Source: Parapedobacter defluvii (lineage in GTDB: Bacteria > Bacteroidota > Bacteroidia > Sphingobacteriales > Sphingobacteriaceae). Taken from it: a stretch of DNA of 64,000 nt. The translations under genes were made by a program, and so were the position numbers. Shown in pieces: positions 7,884 through 16,208 of the stretch. The notes below the pieces were generated by a model. That model saw only the letters and a program-made list of their open reading frames with translations. It ran no database searches and had not been told where the DNA came from. The stretch spans positions 124,677 through 188,676 of the forward strand of contig NZ_BMIK01000006.1 of assembly GCF_014642075.1 (NCBI RefSeq). Direction: 5' to 3'. The first letter of the stretch is position 1. Each line of letters opens with the position of its first letter.

Positions 7884-8357
7884 ATGGCAAAGAACAAATT
7901 ACTCAGAATGGATAATGTCGGCATTGTTGTAGAATCCCTAGATGATGCCATTTCTTTTTTCACGGAAATAGGCCTAAAGCTCGAAGGGCGAGCCACGGTC
8001 GAGGGTGATTGGGCTGGTCGTGTTACGGGACTGGGATCTCAGTGCGTAGAGATTGCGATGATGGTTACTCCCGATGGACACAGTAGACTTGAGATCTCGA
8101 AGTTTCTTACTCCAACAACCGTTTCCGACCACCGGACAGCGCCAGTTAATTCGCTCGGCTATCTACGCGTCATGTTCGCCGTTGAAAATATTGACGAGAT
8201 GGTCTCCCGGCTTATTAGGCATGGAGCTCAACTTGTAGGTGAAGTGGTTCAATACGAAAATTCCTATCGCCTCTGTTATATTCGTGGAACTGAGGGGATT
8301 CTTATCGGGCTTGCAGAACAACTCAATGGCGTTAGCGGTCGTCGTGAGCCACTTTAA
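7884..8357 (+). CDS. Glyoxalase/bleomycin-resistance (VOC) fold protein
   Basis: 157 residues from the ATG at 7884, chosen because it lies four bases behind the DoxX-like stop; an in-frame start at 7860 would overlap that gene. The protein shows the paired beta-alpha-beta-beta-beta modules of vicinal-oxygen-chelate proteins: DNVGIVVESLDDAISFFTEIGLK opens module one and LGYLRVMFAVENIDEMVSRLIRHG opens module two, with VEIAMM and YENSYRLCYIRG as metal-side strands. Whether it is an enzyme (dioxygenase, lyase) or a binding protein cannot be said. The pairing with DoxX suggests a small stress-response operon. Confidence 0.82.
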   Translation: MAKNKLLRMDNVGIVVESLDDAISFFTEIGLKLEGRATVEGDWAGRVTGLGSQCVEIAMMVTPDGHSRLEISKFLTPTTVSDHRTAPVNSLGYLRVMFAVENIDEMVSRLIRHGAQLVGEVVQYENSYRLCYIRGTEGILIGLAEQLNGVSGRREPL

Positions 8358-8479
8358 CGGTCCAGTGAAATTGACTCTGCCTTCAATCGTTGAGCCGACA
8401 GGAAATTTTGAAATAACGAATAACAAAGGGGAGATTATAAATTAAAAGGTTATGCCACTATGCCGTTTTTCCGCGGCCT

Positions 8480-9403
8480 TCAATGTTGAGCATCCAGCCA
8501 ATGAATGATATTCAAAAGAAATTGTACATGTTGAGCTGCATCCGGATGGTTCATACCCCGTTTGTTGCTTTTGATCCCTTGTAACTGGGCGGTAAACGGT
8601 GCACCGTCAGCAAACAGGCATACGCTGCCGCGTCCGCATTGCAGGATAGCACCATTGGCTAAACCCATGCCCGTGATTTTCGGAACAGAGGCAGCAATAG
8701 GATGATATATTTCGGACACGTCCGACGGAAGGAATATCTCATAGTCTTCACCCAACGCTGAAACAATGATGGCCTCCGGCGGTGGAAAAAAGCCGGCTCC
8801 TCCCCAACATCGGATACTGTCTATTTCAAAACCTTTGACATCGGTGATCGGATTGGCCGTGAGGTTGCCCCGTGCACGTGAGAATATCTCCGGTTGGCCG
8901 TCTTTTCGCTGAGCAGATCCGTTGACCAAGTTAAACCCGAAACGTGCAGCAAGATTACTGACCGAACCTGCGGAGGGCATGTGGTCGGTAACAAGGAAAA
9001 GGGCTCCCCCGTGTTGATACACCCAATCGTATAGGATTTCAACTTCTTCGTCCGTATAGACATTTCCCGTCGGCAGGTTCCAGTTCTCCAAGTCGTACAG
9101 CGCATTTACGGTAACGAACACCCGAGCATTTAACAGGGTTTCCATTGTGATGGTTTCACGTTGGGTCGCCATGCGGTAACCGTCTGCTTCGAGTACATGG
9201 GCAAATGCGGCGTATTGTCCTTTGATACTGAGGGGGTTGTTGTGCCCCTCGTCATACAGGACAAGAGGGCCTCTGCCTTCGATGTAACGGGGGTTCATGA
9301 TCTCAAAGCGGAAATCCGGATCGGCTACGCTTTGGGCAAATAACGGGGTGCATGAAAAGAGCAATTCTATCCAAAACAACGCTTGAAATCGGCTGCAGGT
9401 CAT
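8480..9403 (-). CDS. Secreted protein with ThuA/DUF4350-like amidotransferase fold
   Basis: 307 residues with an N-terminal signal sequence (hydrophobic ALFWIELLFSCTPLFA, then QS). The mature part resembles glutamine-amidotransferase-like DUF4350 proteins: VLYDEGHNNPLSIKGQYAAFA, LEADGYRMA, RVFVTVNALYD, and LYDWVYQHGGALFLVTDHMPSAG, where strands alternate with helices and a DH pair replaces the Cys nucleophile elbow. No nucleophile Cys is visible in that turn, so it is probably not an amidotransferase. Its ATG overlaps the stop of the upstream gene by four bases (ATGA), showing translational coupling with that secreted protein. Confidence 0.65.
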   Translation of the reverse strand: MTCSRFQALFWIELLFSCTPLFAQSVADPDFRFEIMNPRYIEGRGPLVLYDEGHNNPLSIKGQYAAFAHVLEADGYRMATQRETITMETLLNARVFVTVNALYDLENWNLPTGNVYTDEEVEILYDWVYQHGGALFLVTDHMPSAGSVSNLAARFGFNLVNGSAQRKDGQPEIFSRARGNLTANPITDVKGFEIDSIRCWGGAGFFPPPEAIIVSALGEDYEIFLPSDVSEIYHPIAASVPKITGMGLANGAILQCGRGSVCLFADGAPFTAQLQGIKSNKRGMNHPDAAQHVQFLLNIIHWLDAQH

Positions 9404-10080
9404 TTAGCCTCCTTTTTTAACCATACGTCAGATTCAAAGCAGGTAAGTTTTTTTACTGCACCGTTTTCAATATCGAATGTCAAGGGGAAAGTCAATTCCT
9501 CATTGAAAAAGTCCGTGGGAGAATACGCTTCAAATAAGATCGTTTGGTTATCCCACTGTTGTCGGAGGGCAAGCTTCCCACCCTGAATCGACAGGCTAAT
9601 TTCCATGTTTTTGTCTTTTTGGAATTGGTACAGGCCCAATAGTGGTTTGAGCTGCTCTGCAGTAGGCTTGATATACCGGGTAGGGTTGTAAGACACTTTT
9701 TCCAAGATTATGCGGCCGAGAATCTTAGCCTTGTCGATTACTCCTGCTTTTCCTTCCATAAATGCGATCTCATAGGCCTCATCGCTGGACTGAAAAGTGA
9801 GTGAGCCTGTACGATGCAATGGATACGTACGTCCATCCCACACTTGCTGTGCAACGAACTCGTCTTCTTGATCAAAAAAGCGGATGTAGGCGGCCCGATT
9901 GGGAAACCGATAATACCCCGCCATTGCCTCCCATGAAACGGTGTCTGCTTGGGGGGCGGCGGTTATCGTAGGTGAAAGCGTTGTTCTCGGTCCGGCAACC
10001 GTACCGCTTGACATCGCCAAACTTGCGACGATAAGCACCCAAGTCTTTACTGATCCGTGTTTTGCTGTTTTTGTTGTCAT
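9400..10080 (-). CDS. Secreted hypothetical protein
   Basis: 226 residues. The N-terminus has a positive stretch and a hydrophobic segment (WVLIVASLAMSSGTVAG), so export is likely. Two similar segments, WEAMAGYYRFPNRAAYIRF and LKPLLGLYQFQKDKNMEIS, both start with a Gly-Tyr/Leu-Tyr turn followed by strands, as in the DUF3471-type beta domain seen behind beta-lactamase-like serine hydrolases; two copies of such a domain are therefore my best reading. No catalytic domain is attached. It is translationally coupled to the DUF4350-like gene, so the two may act together outside the cell. Confidence 0.6.
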   Translation of the reverse strand: MTTKTAKHGSVKTWVLIVASLAMSSGTVAGPRTTLSPTITAAPQADTVSWEAMAGYYRFPNRAAYIRFFDQEDEFVAQQVWDGRTYPLHRTGSLTFQSSDEAYEIAFMEGKAGVIDKAKILGRIILEKVSYNPTRYIKPTAEQLKPLLGLYQFQKDKNMEISLSIQGGKLALRQQWDNQTILFEAYSPTDFFNEELTFPLTFDIENGAVKKLTCFESDVWLKKEAK

Positions 10081-10185
10081 AATTATTACCTATTGATTTG
10101 ATGACACAATATTCCGTATCAAAAAGGGAACATCTGTTCGACTGGATACAGATGGATAAATTTGGATGCCGGATTGAAGAAATAC

Positions 10186-11298
10186 TCAGGTGTTAAATTG
10201 TTCAAGATATGCTTTGGGGGTCATCCCCGCAATCTTCTTGAATGCGGTATAGAACGTGGTTCTGGAATTGAAGCCAGCATGTACGGCAATACTAGCCATA
10301 TCCTGATCCCGAAATGCCTCGCTTTCCAATAGTTGTTTTGCCTCTTCCACCCGCAGTTCATTGATGTATTGGTAGAAATTCTTACCGAAGCCCTGATTGA
10401 GAACAAATGATAATTCATGGGTACCGAGGCCCACCTTTTCCGATAGCGCAGGCAAATTGAGCAAGGGATCTAAGTAAAGCCTCTCATCAACGACTGCTTT
10501 CTGCACCTCTTTTTGGAGAAGCGCTACCTGATCGTCGGTAAGACGTGCGTGGCGCTTATCGGGTAGGGTTATTGCGTCGATCACTTCGGGAAGTTGGGAT
10601 TGGCTTATGGGATAAATTGCTTGTTGGTTTAGGGAATGATAAGCCATGAATAGGATGAGCGCGAAGTACCCAAACGGGACTAGCGCGGCAATAGACGGAT
10701 CGTTCTTGCCAAGGATCCAAAGTGTGGTCATCCCCAACACAACATACATGATCCATCTTATCCACGCGAGATTTACATGCTCAATAATAGCGGAAAACCG
10801 CTTAATTTGACGTTCGTGGCGCCGTAGTAATAAGAACGATAATGTGCAATATACAATCGCTTGGCCGAGAAACAGATACCGGATAACCCATGCCACCCAT
10901 GCAGGTAGATTTAGGATGATCTGGTTATCGGCATAGGCGTCGGGAAATAGCACGAATGCGGCATACAAACAAAACAAAAAAAACGGAACGAAATGCCAAG
11001 TGGCTTTTCGGATAGAGACCGTTGGGTTGACAAAGCTTCTTAAAGAGAGGAAAAAATAAGGGAATGTGGCCCAACGGGGTAGTTCCAAGAATGGGATAAG
11101 CCAAAACCAGGGATTACTTTCTTCCGGTGCCGCCGCTTCTACTAACAATTGGATAAAAATAGTAGCGGCGCAGAGGAAGAATAACCCCAACCACCTGTTC
11201 GCTAACTTGTTGACATGCGTTACATTGGTTATTAGAATGAAACCCTGCAGGATCAGTGCTCCCGCAGATAATGAATACCAAAGAAACGACGGATTCAT
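10186..11298 (-). CDS. Membrane-bound AraC-type transcriptional regulator
   Basis: 370 residues from the ATG at 11298 (a GTG two codons upstream is possible). The N-terminal about 235 residues contain seven hydrophobic helices (for example SLSAGALILQGFILIT, WLGLFFLCAATIFIQLLV, FFLFCLYAAFVLF, IRYLFLGQAIVYCTLSFLLL and ALVPFGYFALILFMAY), a membrane sensor. The C-terminal about 100 residues are an AraC/XylS double helix-turn-helix (LSEKVGLGTHELSFVLNQ and MASIAVHAGFNSRTTFYTAFKK, ending AGMTPKAYLEQF). Such seven-helix AraC proteins are common in Bacteroidetes and regulate without a separate kinase. It lies upstream of the two secreted-protein genes on the same strand, which are candidate targets. 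Confidence 0.88.
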   Translation of the reverse strand: MNPSFLWYSLSAGALILQGFILITNVTHVNKLANRWLGLFFLCAATIFIQLLVEAAAPEESNPWFWLIPFLELPRWATFPYFFLSLRSFVNPTVSIRKATWHFVPFFLFCLYAAFVLFPDAYADNQIILNLPAWVAWVIRYLFLGQAIVYCTLSFLLLRRHERQIKRFSAIIEHVNLAWIRWIMYVVLGMTTLWILGKNDPSIAALVPFGYFALILFMAYHSLNQQAIYPISQSQLPEVIDAITLPDKRHARLTDDQVALLQKEVQKAVVDERLYLDPLLNLPALSEKVGLGTHELSFVLNQGFGKNFYQYINELRVEEAKQLLESEAFRDQDMASIAVHAGFNSRTTFYTAFKKIAGMTPKAYLEQFNT

Positions 11299-11533
11299 AA
11301 TCACTAAACTTTTAGTTGCTTCGTATTGCGGTAAAAGTATGAAATACGATGCACACCTTGTTCATTTGGATACATTGGTACAGGTTAACCGTTTGATTCA
11401 AGTAGGTTCCTCTGTCACCTCTGGTTTTCCCTGTGGGGAGGTTTCAACCAAAATGAAGCCATTCGCTACGCTCATTCCTTTTTTTGTTGAACAGGCTTCA
11501 CTCAAAACAAGTTTGGCTCACCCTATTCAACAG

Positions 11534-11554
11534 AAAAACCCGACTTACGTCGGG
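11534..11554 (-). terminator. Rho-independent terminator of the tRNA-Ser transcript
   Basis: CCCGAC (11539-11544) and GTCGGG (11549-11554) form a six-base-pair stem with a four-base loop. Read on the minus strand the hairpin is followed by five T residues. It lies 15 bases beyond the 3' end of the tRNA, as expected for its terminator. Confidence 0.85.
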
Positions 11555-11568
11555 CTTCATTTTGGGTG

Positions 11569-11656
11569 CGGAGAGGGCGGGATTCGAACCCGCGATACGC
11601 TCAACACGTATACACACTTTCCAGGCGTGCTCATTCGACCACTCTGACACCTCTCC
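11569..11656 (-). tRNA. tRNA-Ser (anticodon GGA)
   Basis: 88 bases on the minus strand. The acceptor stem GGAGAGG pairs with CCTCTCC, discriminator base G; the anticodon stem CACGC/GTGTG encloses the loop CTGGAAA with anticodon GGA, which reads UCC and UCU. The long variable arm (about CGTGTTGAGCG) and the T-loop GGTTCGAATCCC are typical of a class II serine tRNA. CCA is not encoded. A canonical promoter lies just upstream and a terminator just downstream, so it is a single-gene transcript. Confidence 0.95.
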
Positions 11657-11666
11657 GAGTGGGCTG

Positions 11667-11697
11667 CAAAAGTACACGTTTATTTTAGTATTTCAAA
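11667..11697 (-). promoter_or_regulatory. Bacteroidetes promoter of tRNA-Ser
   Basis: On the minus strand TTTG, 19 bases, TACTTTTG: a full -33/-7 pair. The -7 box ends ten bases before the mature tRNA, so the primary transcript has almost no 5' extension. Confidence 0.8.
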
Positions 11698-11739
11698 TGA
11701 AAATATATCGGTCGGGGTGATTTGTGGCGCATTTTTCGG

Positions 11740-12072
11740 TTACAGTTCGTCTTTTTCATAACCTCCCATGCAATCCATACAAGCATTCGCGTAAGCATCG
11801 TATTCATCGTAAGCAGCACCTGGCTTGCCAAACAACGTTATGATTCTATCTATCCTGATTTTGACTTCGGTATCAAGAAAGATAAACAGTCCACTGTTTT
11901 TTTCTTCCTTTAGGTCTATAATGCGTCCCTGCGCTTCGCAAATTCCCTCACTGGCGCAAAAATAAAATATTTTACCGACCGTTTTCTTTTTGATTTCTTC
12001 TTCGATAACTTCCCGGTATTCCCATGCTACCGGCAGGTATGATGTGTCTGTTGATGTGTTTTTCAGATTCAT
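11740..12072 (-). CDS. Small acidic protein with C-terminal Cys pair
   Basis: 110 residues from the ATG at 12072; an ATG at 12117 would add 15 residues with no clear support. No signal peptide or membrane helix. The middle (YFCASEGICEAQGRIIDLKEE and SGLFIFLDTEVKIRIDRII) looks like a small beta barrel, perhaps an OB-like or SH3-like fold reading a ligand. The tail YANACMDCMGGYEKDEL contains CMDC, a CxxC that could bind metal or form a disulfide. I recognise no named family. The gene stands alone beside the tRNA promoter. Confidence 0.6.
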   Translation of the reverse strand: MNLKNTSTDTSYLPVAWEYREVIEEEIKKKTVGKIFYFCASEGICEAQGRIIDLKEEKNSGLFIFLDTEVKIRIDRIITLFGKPGAAYDEYDAYANACMDCMGGYEKDEL

Positions 12073-12287
12073 AATTACAGTATGCTGTGTAATACATAAC
12101 GTTTTCGTTTTTATCATTATTATATGCTAAAAAATGTATCGGAAAAAGCGATATTCCGATGCATTCAAACTCAATGGGATTGAGGTGTCATCGTCCGGGG
12201 AGAACTCCCATGCAGGAAAGTACAGGATAACCTTTCGGGGAATATTTTGTTTCTTCAACAGATTTATAAACCAAAAGAAGCTAAGAA

Positions 12288-14783
12288 GTGACATTTGTTA
12301 GAAACGGGAAGATAATGGGATGCATAAGTATTTTGCTCGTATATGCATTCAATGCTGTGGCGGAATCAGTACCTGCGGATGTACCCGCATCTGCAAGCGA
12401 AGCTTGGTGGGGTTGGGAATTTTTAGGACGATTGCATCCAATAATGGTGCATTTTCCTGTGTCATTGCTGTTGATCGCCGCAGTCATGGAAGTAATGACC
12501 TTCCGCAAATTTCAGTCGTCACTCCGTACGGGTATCAATTGGCTGGTATTCGTCGGTGCCGGTGGTGCGCTCATATCTGCTGTATTCGGCTGGTTACTGG
12601 CATCGTCCGGAAGCTATGGCGGAGATACGTTTGCCACCCATCAATGGGTTGGGATCGCTACGGCGGTACTGGGGATACTGGTGGCCTTCTTTCTTTGGTT
12701 GATTATCCGGAAAAAACGCTATGGCTTTGTGAAGGTGTATCAAGCACTGCTGCTGCTTGCTACCGTGGGGGTTTCGGTAGCGGGGCATTATGGAGGCTCC
12801 CTTACGCACGGACAGGATTATTTGCTCGGCGTCACGCCTTGGGCTTCGGATGACGATGAACTATTGGGAGGTGCCGAAGGTCCTTCAACACCCGTCGACT
12901 GGCAGACGTTTGCTAGCTTGGATAGTTTGGATGATGAGCAGGAAATGAATCTCAATTTGGCAGTTCGTACGATTTTGGCTCACAAATGCTATCAGTGCCA
13001 TAGTAGCGACAAAACAGAAGGGGAGCTAAGGCTTGACCAAAAAGAATTCGTGTTCCAAGGCGGTGAGTCGGGGCCAGTCATCCACCCGGGGGATGTGAAG
13101 AACAGTGAACTGGTACGCCGGATTACCTTGCCCCCGGGGCATAAGGAGGCGATGCCGGGAAAAGGCAAGCCTTTGAACGATAATGAAATCGCTTTAATAA
13201 AACTTTGGGTCGAAAAAGGTGCCCCATGGCCGGATCAGGCGAAGGGTATTTTCAGGGTAGCGCCGTTGGCACCACGGCAACCTCAATTGCCTGCTGCGGT
13301 GGTCGGACTGGAAAATCCGTTGGACCTGTGGGTCAATGAATATTTTAAAAAGAATGAAATCCAATGGCCAACCGTTGTAGACGATCGGGTATTCCTGAGA
13401 CGCGTTTATTTCGATCTGATCGGGCTTCCGCCTGGTCCGCAGCAATTAGCAGATTTCCAAGCTGATACAAGACCCGATAAACGGAAACTTATCGTAGCGG
13501 AATTGCTGGCTAGGGATAACGATTATGCCACGCATTGGACTACATTTTGGAACGACCTACTGCGGAACGATTATACGGGACCGGGTTATATTACCAACGG
13601 GCGATTCAATATCTCGGACTGGCTGTATAGGTCTCTTGCCAGCAACAAACCCTACGACCAGTTTGTGAGGGAACTGCTGGCACCCAGCGAGGCATCCAAA
13701 GGATTTATTAAGGGCATTGAATGGCGGGGAGCGGTCAACAGCAGCCAAACGACGGCAATGCAGGCCGCACAGAATGTGTCTCAGGCATTGTTGGGCGTGA
13801 ATCTGAAATGTGCCTCCTGCCACGATAGCTTTGTGAGCGACTGGAAATTGGACGATGCTTATGCCTTTGCCAATATCTTTTCGGAAACGCCACTGGAAAT
13901 AAACCGGTGCGATATTCCAACCGGAAAAATGGCCGACACGCGTTTACTGTGGCCTGAACTGGGAAACATCCCATCCAGTGGTTCGGTTGAGCAAAAATCT
14001 CAAGAATTAGCCCGTGCACTCACCCAACCCGAAAATGGACGGATCTACCGAACGTTGGTGAACCGAATATGGGGCCAACTGATGGGACGCGGGATTGTGG
14101 CTCCGACCGATGAAATGGACAAGCAACCCTGGAGCCAGGATTTGCTGGATTGGATGGCGGTCTATTTCGCAGAAGAAGGGTATGACATCAAAAAACTGCT
14201 TTACTTGATTACCACGTCGAAGACGTATCAGTTGCCTTCCGTAACGGTGGCCGACCCTGCTACCATCAATGCGGACAACTTTGTTTTTACAGGAATGTTG
14301 AAACGGAAGTTAACGGCCGAACAGTTTGCCGATGCGGTCAGCATGGTTGTTCACCCGATATATTCAGTTGAAGCACTGAAATACAATCCCCTTGGAAACG
14401 AAGAGGCCTTCAAAAACGTTAACTCTTTTGTACGGGCGGCTTTGGTGCAGAACGACCCGTTTTTAACCGCTTTGGGACGTCCAAGCCGCGAGAATATCAT
14501 CAGTGCACGGGAAGGTCAGGCTACGCTTCTACAGGCCATGGAACTGACAAACGGGAAGTTGCTGAATGAGACATTGATAGCGGGCGCTAAGGAATGGGCG
14601 GATGACCATCAAAGCCCCGAATCACTCACGGAAGCGGTCTTTAGACAGAGCTTCGGACGCGCCCCTTCGGAAGACGAGCGGCGCGTTGCCAACGAGATAT
14701 TAGAAAATGGCGTGGATACCAACGCCGTTCAAGATTTATTATGGGCTGTAATATTGCTGCCTGAATTTCAATTTATTGAATAA
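12288..14783 (+). CDS. Planctomycete-type cytochrome c/DUF1549/DUF1553 protein
   Basis: 831 residues. The GTG at 12288 is preferred to the ATG at 12315 because it adds Arg/Lys in front of the hydrophobic signal sequence. Order: signal/first helix, a DUF2231-like membrane region with three helices (about 45-170), a haem-binding planctomycete cytochrome c domain with CYQCH (about 235) and the distal part PGHKEAMPGKGKPL, then DUF1549 (about 345-560) and DUF1553 (about 575-830). A second CxxCH, CASCHDSF, lies inside DUF1549. The two haem motifs point to covalent haem and to a periplasmic redox function; the catalysed reaction of this family is not established. It is followed after six bases by a DUF1501 gene, the pairing typical of planctomycetes and some Bacteroidetes. 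Confidence 0.85.
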   Translation: MTFVRNGKIMGCISILLVYAFNAVAESVPADVPASASEAWWGWEFLGRLHPIMVHFPVSLLLIAAVMEVMTFRKFQSSLRTGINWLVFVGAGGALISAVFGWLLASSGSYGGDTFATHQWVGIATAVLGILVAFFLWLIIRKKRYGFVKVYQALLLLATVGVSVAGHYGGSLTHGQDYLLGVTPWASDDDELLGGAEGPSTPVDWQTFASLDSLDDEQEMNLNLAVRTILAHKCYQCHSSDKTEGELRLDQKEFVFQGGESGPVIHPGDVKNSELVRRITLPPGHKEAMPGKGKPLNDNEIALIKLWVEKGAPWPDQAKGIFRVAPLAPRQPQLPAAVVGLENPLDLWVNEYFKKNEIQWPTVVDDRVFLRRVYFDLIGLPPGPQQLADFQADTRPDKRKLIVAELLARDNDYATHWTTFWNDLLRNDYTGPGYITNGRFNISDWLYRSLASNKPYDQFVRELLAPSEASKGFIKGIEWRGAVNSSQTTAMQAAQNVSQALLGVNLKCASCHDSFVSDWKLDDAYAFANIFSETPLEINRCDIPTGKMADTRLLWPELGNIPSSGSVEQKSQELARALTQPENGRIYRTLVNRIWGQLMGRGIVAPTDEMDKQPWSQDLLDWMAVYFAEEGYDIKKLLYLITTSKTYQLPSVTVADPATINADNFVFTGMLKRKLTAEQFADAVSMVVHPIYSVEALKYNPLGNEEAFKNVNSFVRAALVQNDPFLTALGRPSRENIISAREGQATLLQAMELTNGKLLNETLIAGAKEWADDHQSPESLTEAVFRQSFGRAPSEDERRVANEILENGVDTNAVQDLLWAVILLPEFQFIE

Positions 14784-14789
14784 AATACT

Positions 14790-16208
14790 ATGAAGCGTTA
14801 CTATAACAGAAGAGACTTCCTAAAAACTGCAAGTGCAGGGACCCTGGCTGCCCTTGCCGCAGGAGCTCCGATGTCAGGATTCTTGAGTTCTTGTTCCGGT
14901 AAGCAAGGCGGAGCTGATGCCGTCATCTTGTTGTGGATGGCGGGAGGTATGGCGCATACAGACACTTTTGATCCCAAAGCGTACACGCCTTTTGAGAAAG
15001 GGCTGGATTCCAATCGGGTATTAAGTACATTCAAGTCCGTTCCCACGGCGTTGGACGGTATTCATTTTTCAGAAGGATTGGAGTCCATCGGCGCATTGAT
15101 GGATAAGGGGACGCTAATCCGTTCGTATGTGGCAGCGGATTTGGGGCATATCCTCCATTCGCGGCACCAATATCATTGGCATACTTGCTACGAGCCTCCG
15201 CAAACCGTGGCTGCTCCCCACATCGGGGCCTGGATCGCGCAGGAACTGGGGCCGAAGAATCCGGTGATACCGGCATTCATCGACATCGGTCAACGGATGA
15301 CGGTGGGGGAGGCCGAAGAGCTTAAAGCTTTTCATACAGCTGGTTTCCTGGGCAGCGAATATGGTCCATTTATGATTCCTGACCCGTCCTCCGGATTGGA
15401 TGCGGTAAAACCGCCGGCAGGGATGTCGTTCAGCCGTTTTGAGCGACGTAATCAGCTGTACACAGATTTGTTGAATCAAAATATAATTGGAGAATATGGA
15501 AGTGATTACCAAAAGGAATCGTTCAAACGTTCCATGGAACAGGCTTACATGTTACTTAAATCCCCTGAAGCCAAGGCATTTGACCTGAATGACGAACCGA
15601 AGGATAGCTACGACATCTACAATACGGGTCGATTTGGACTGGGGTGCCTGATGGCACGCAGGTTGATTGAACAAGGTGCACGGTTTATCAGTGTAACTAC
15701 AGAGTATGAGCCATTTATGGGGTGGGATACCCACGAAAATGGGCATGTCCGAACCCGCGATATGAAGAAATTGATTGACGCTCCGGTCGCGCAGCTGATC
15801 AAAGATCTGGACCGTAGCGGACACCTGGACCGTACGCTGATCATCATCGCCAGCGAATTCAGCAGGGATATGGTGATGGAAGGGCGTCCGGGTGCGGAAG
15901 TGAAACACCAGGTAGACCAACCCGATGTGATCAATGACATCAAAAACTATGGCATGCACCGGCATTTTACGGACGGATGCTCGATGTTGATGTTCGGCGG
16001 TGGTATAAAAAAGGGGTTTGTCTACGGGAAGACGGCCGATGAACGGCCGTGCAAAACCATCGAAAAACCGATCCGGATTGAGCAGGTGCATCAATCTATT
16101 TACCATGCGTTGGGCATAGACCCCCAAAAACATGAAGTTATTGAAGGACGACCGTTTTATACAACACCAGACGGTGTTCACAAACCGGAATTAGAGCTCT
16201 TTGCGTAA
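14790..16208 (+). CDS. DUF1501 (sulfatase-like) protein with Tat-type signal
   Basis: 472 residues. RRDFLKTASAGTLAALAAG is a twin-arginine signal, followed by FLSSCSGK where Cys could be lipidated. The body is the DUF1501 family, related in fold to alkaline phosphatase/sulfatase: LWMAGGMAHTDTFDPK carries a likely metal-binding Asp, HILHSRHQYHWHT a His-rich loop, and WDTHENGHVRTRDMKKLID plus TLIIIASEFSRD the second metal region. The natural substrate is unknown. It is co-transcribed with the DUF1549/DUF1553 cytochrome and is most likely exported folded to the periplasm. Its 3' end overlaps the convergent hydrolase gene by 31 bases. Confidence 0.87.
   Translation: MKRYYNRRDFLKTASAGTLAALAAGAPMSGFLSSCSGKQGGADAVILLWMAGGMAHTDTFDPKAYTPFEKGLDSNRVLSTFKSVPTALDGIHFSEGLESIGALMDKGTLIRSYVAADLGHILHSRHQYHWHTCYEPPQTVAAPHIGAWIAQELGPKNPVIPAFIDIGQRMTVGEAEELKAFHTAGFLGSEYGPFMIPDPSSGLDAVKPPAGMSFSRFERRNQLYTDLLNQNIIGEYGSDYQKESFKRSMEQAYMLLKSPEAKAFDLNDEPKDSYDIYNTGRFGLGCLMARRLIEQGARFISVTTEYEPFMGWDTHENGHVRTRDMKKLIDAPVAQLIKDLDRSGHLDRTLIIIASEFSRDMVMEGRPGAEVKHQVDQPDVINDIKNYGMHRHFTDGCSMLMFGGGIKKGFVYGKTADERPCKTIEKPIRIEQVHQSIYHALGIDPQKHEVIEGRPFYTTPDGVHKPELELFA

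Noticed and set aside
11066-11647. 193-residue plus-strand open frame over the tRNA region
   Set aside because: It reads antisense through the membrane regulator and the tRNA-Ser, ending inside the tRNA; its segment GCGEGGIRTRDTLN is the well-known artefact of translating a tRNA-Ser on the wrong strand.
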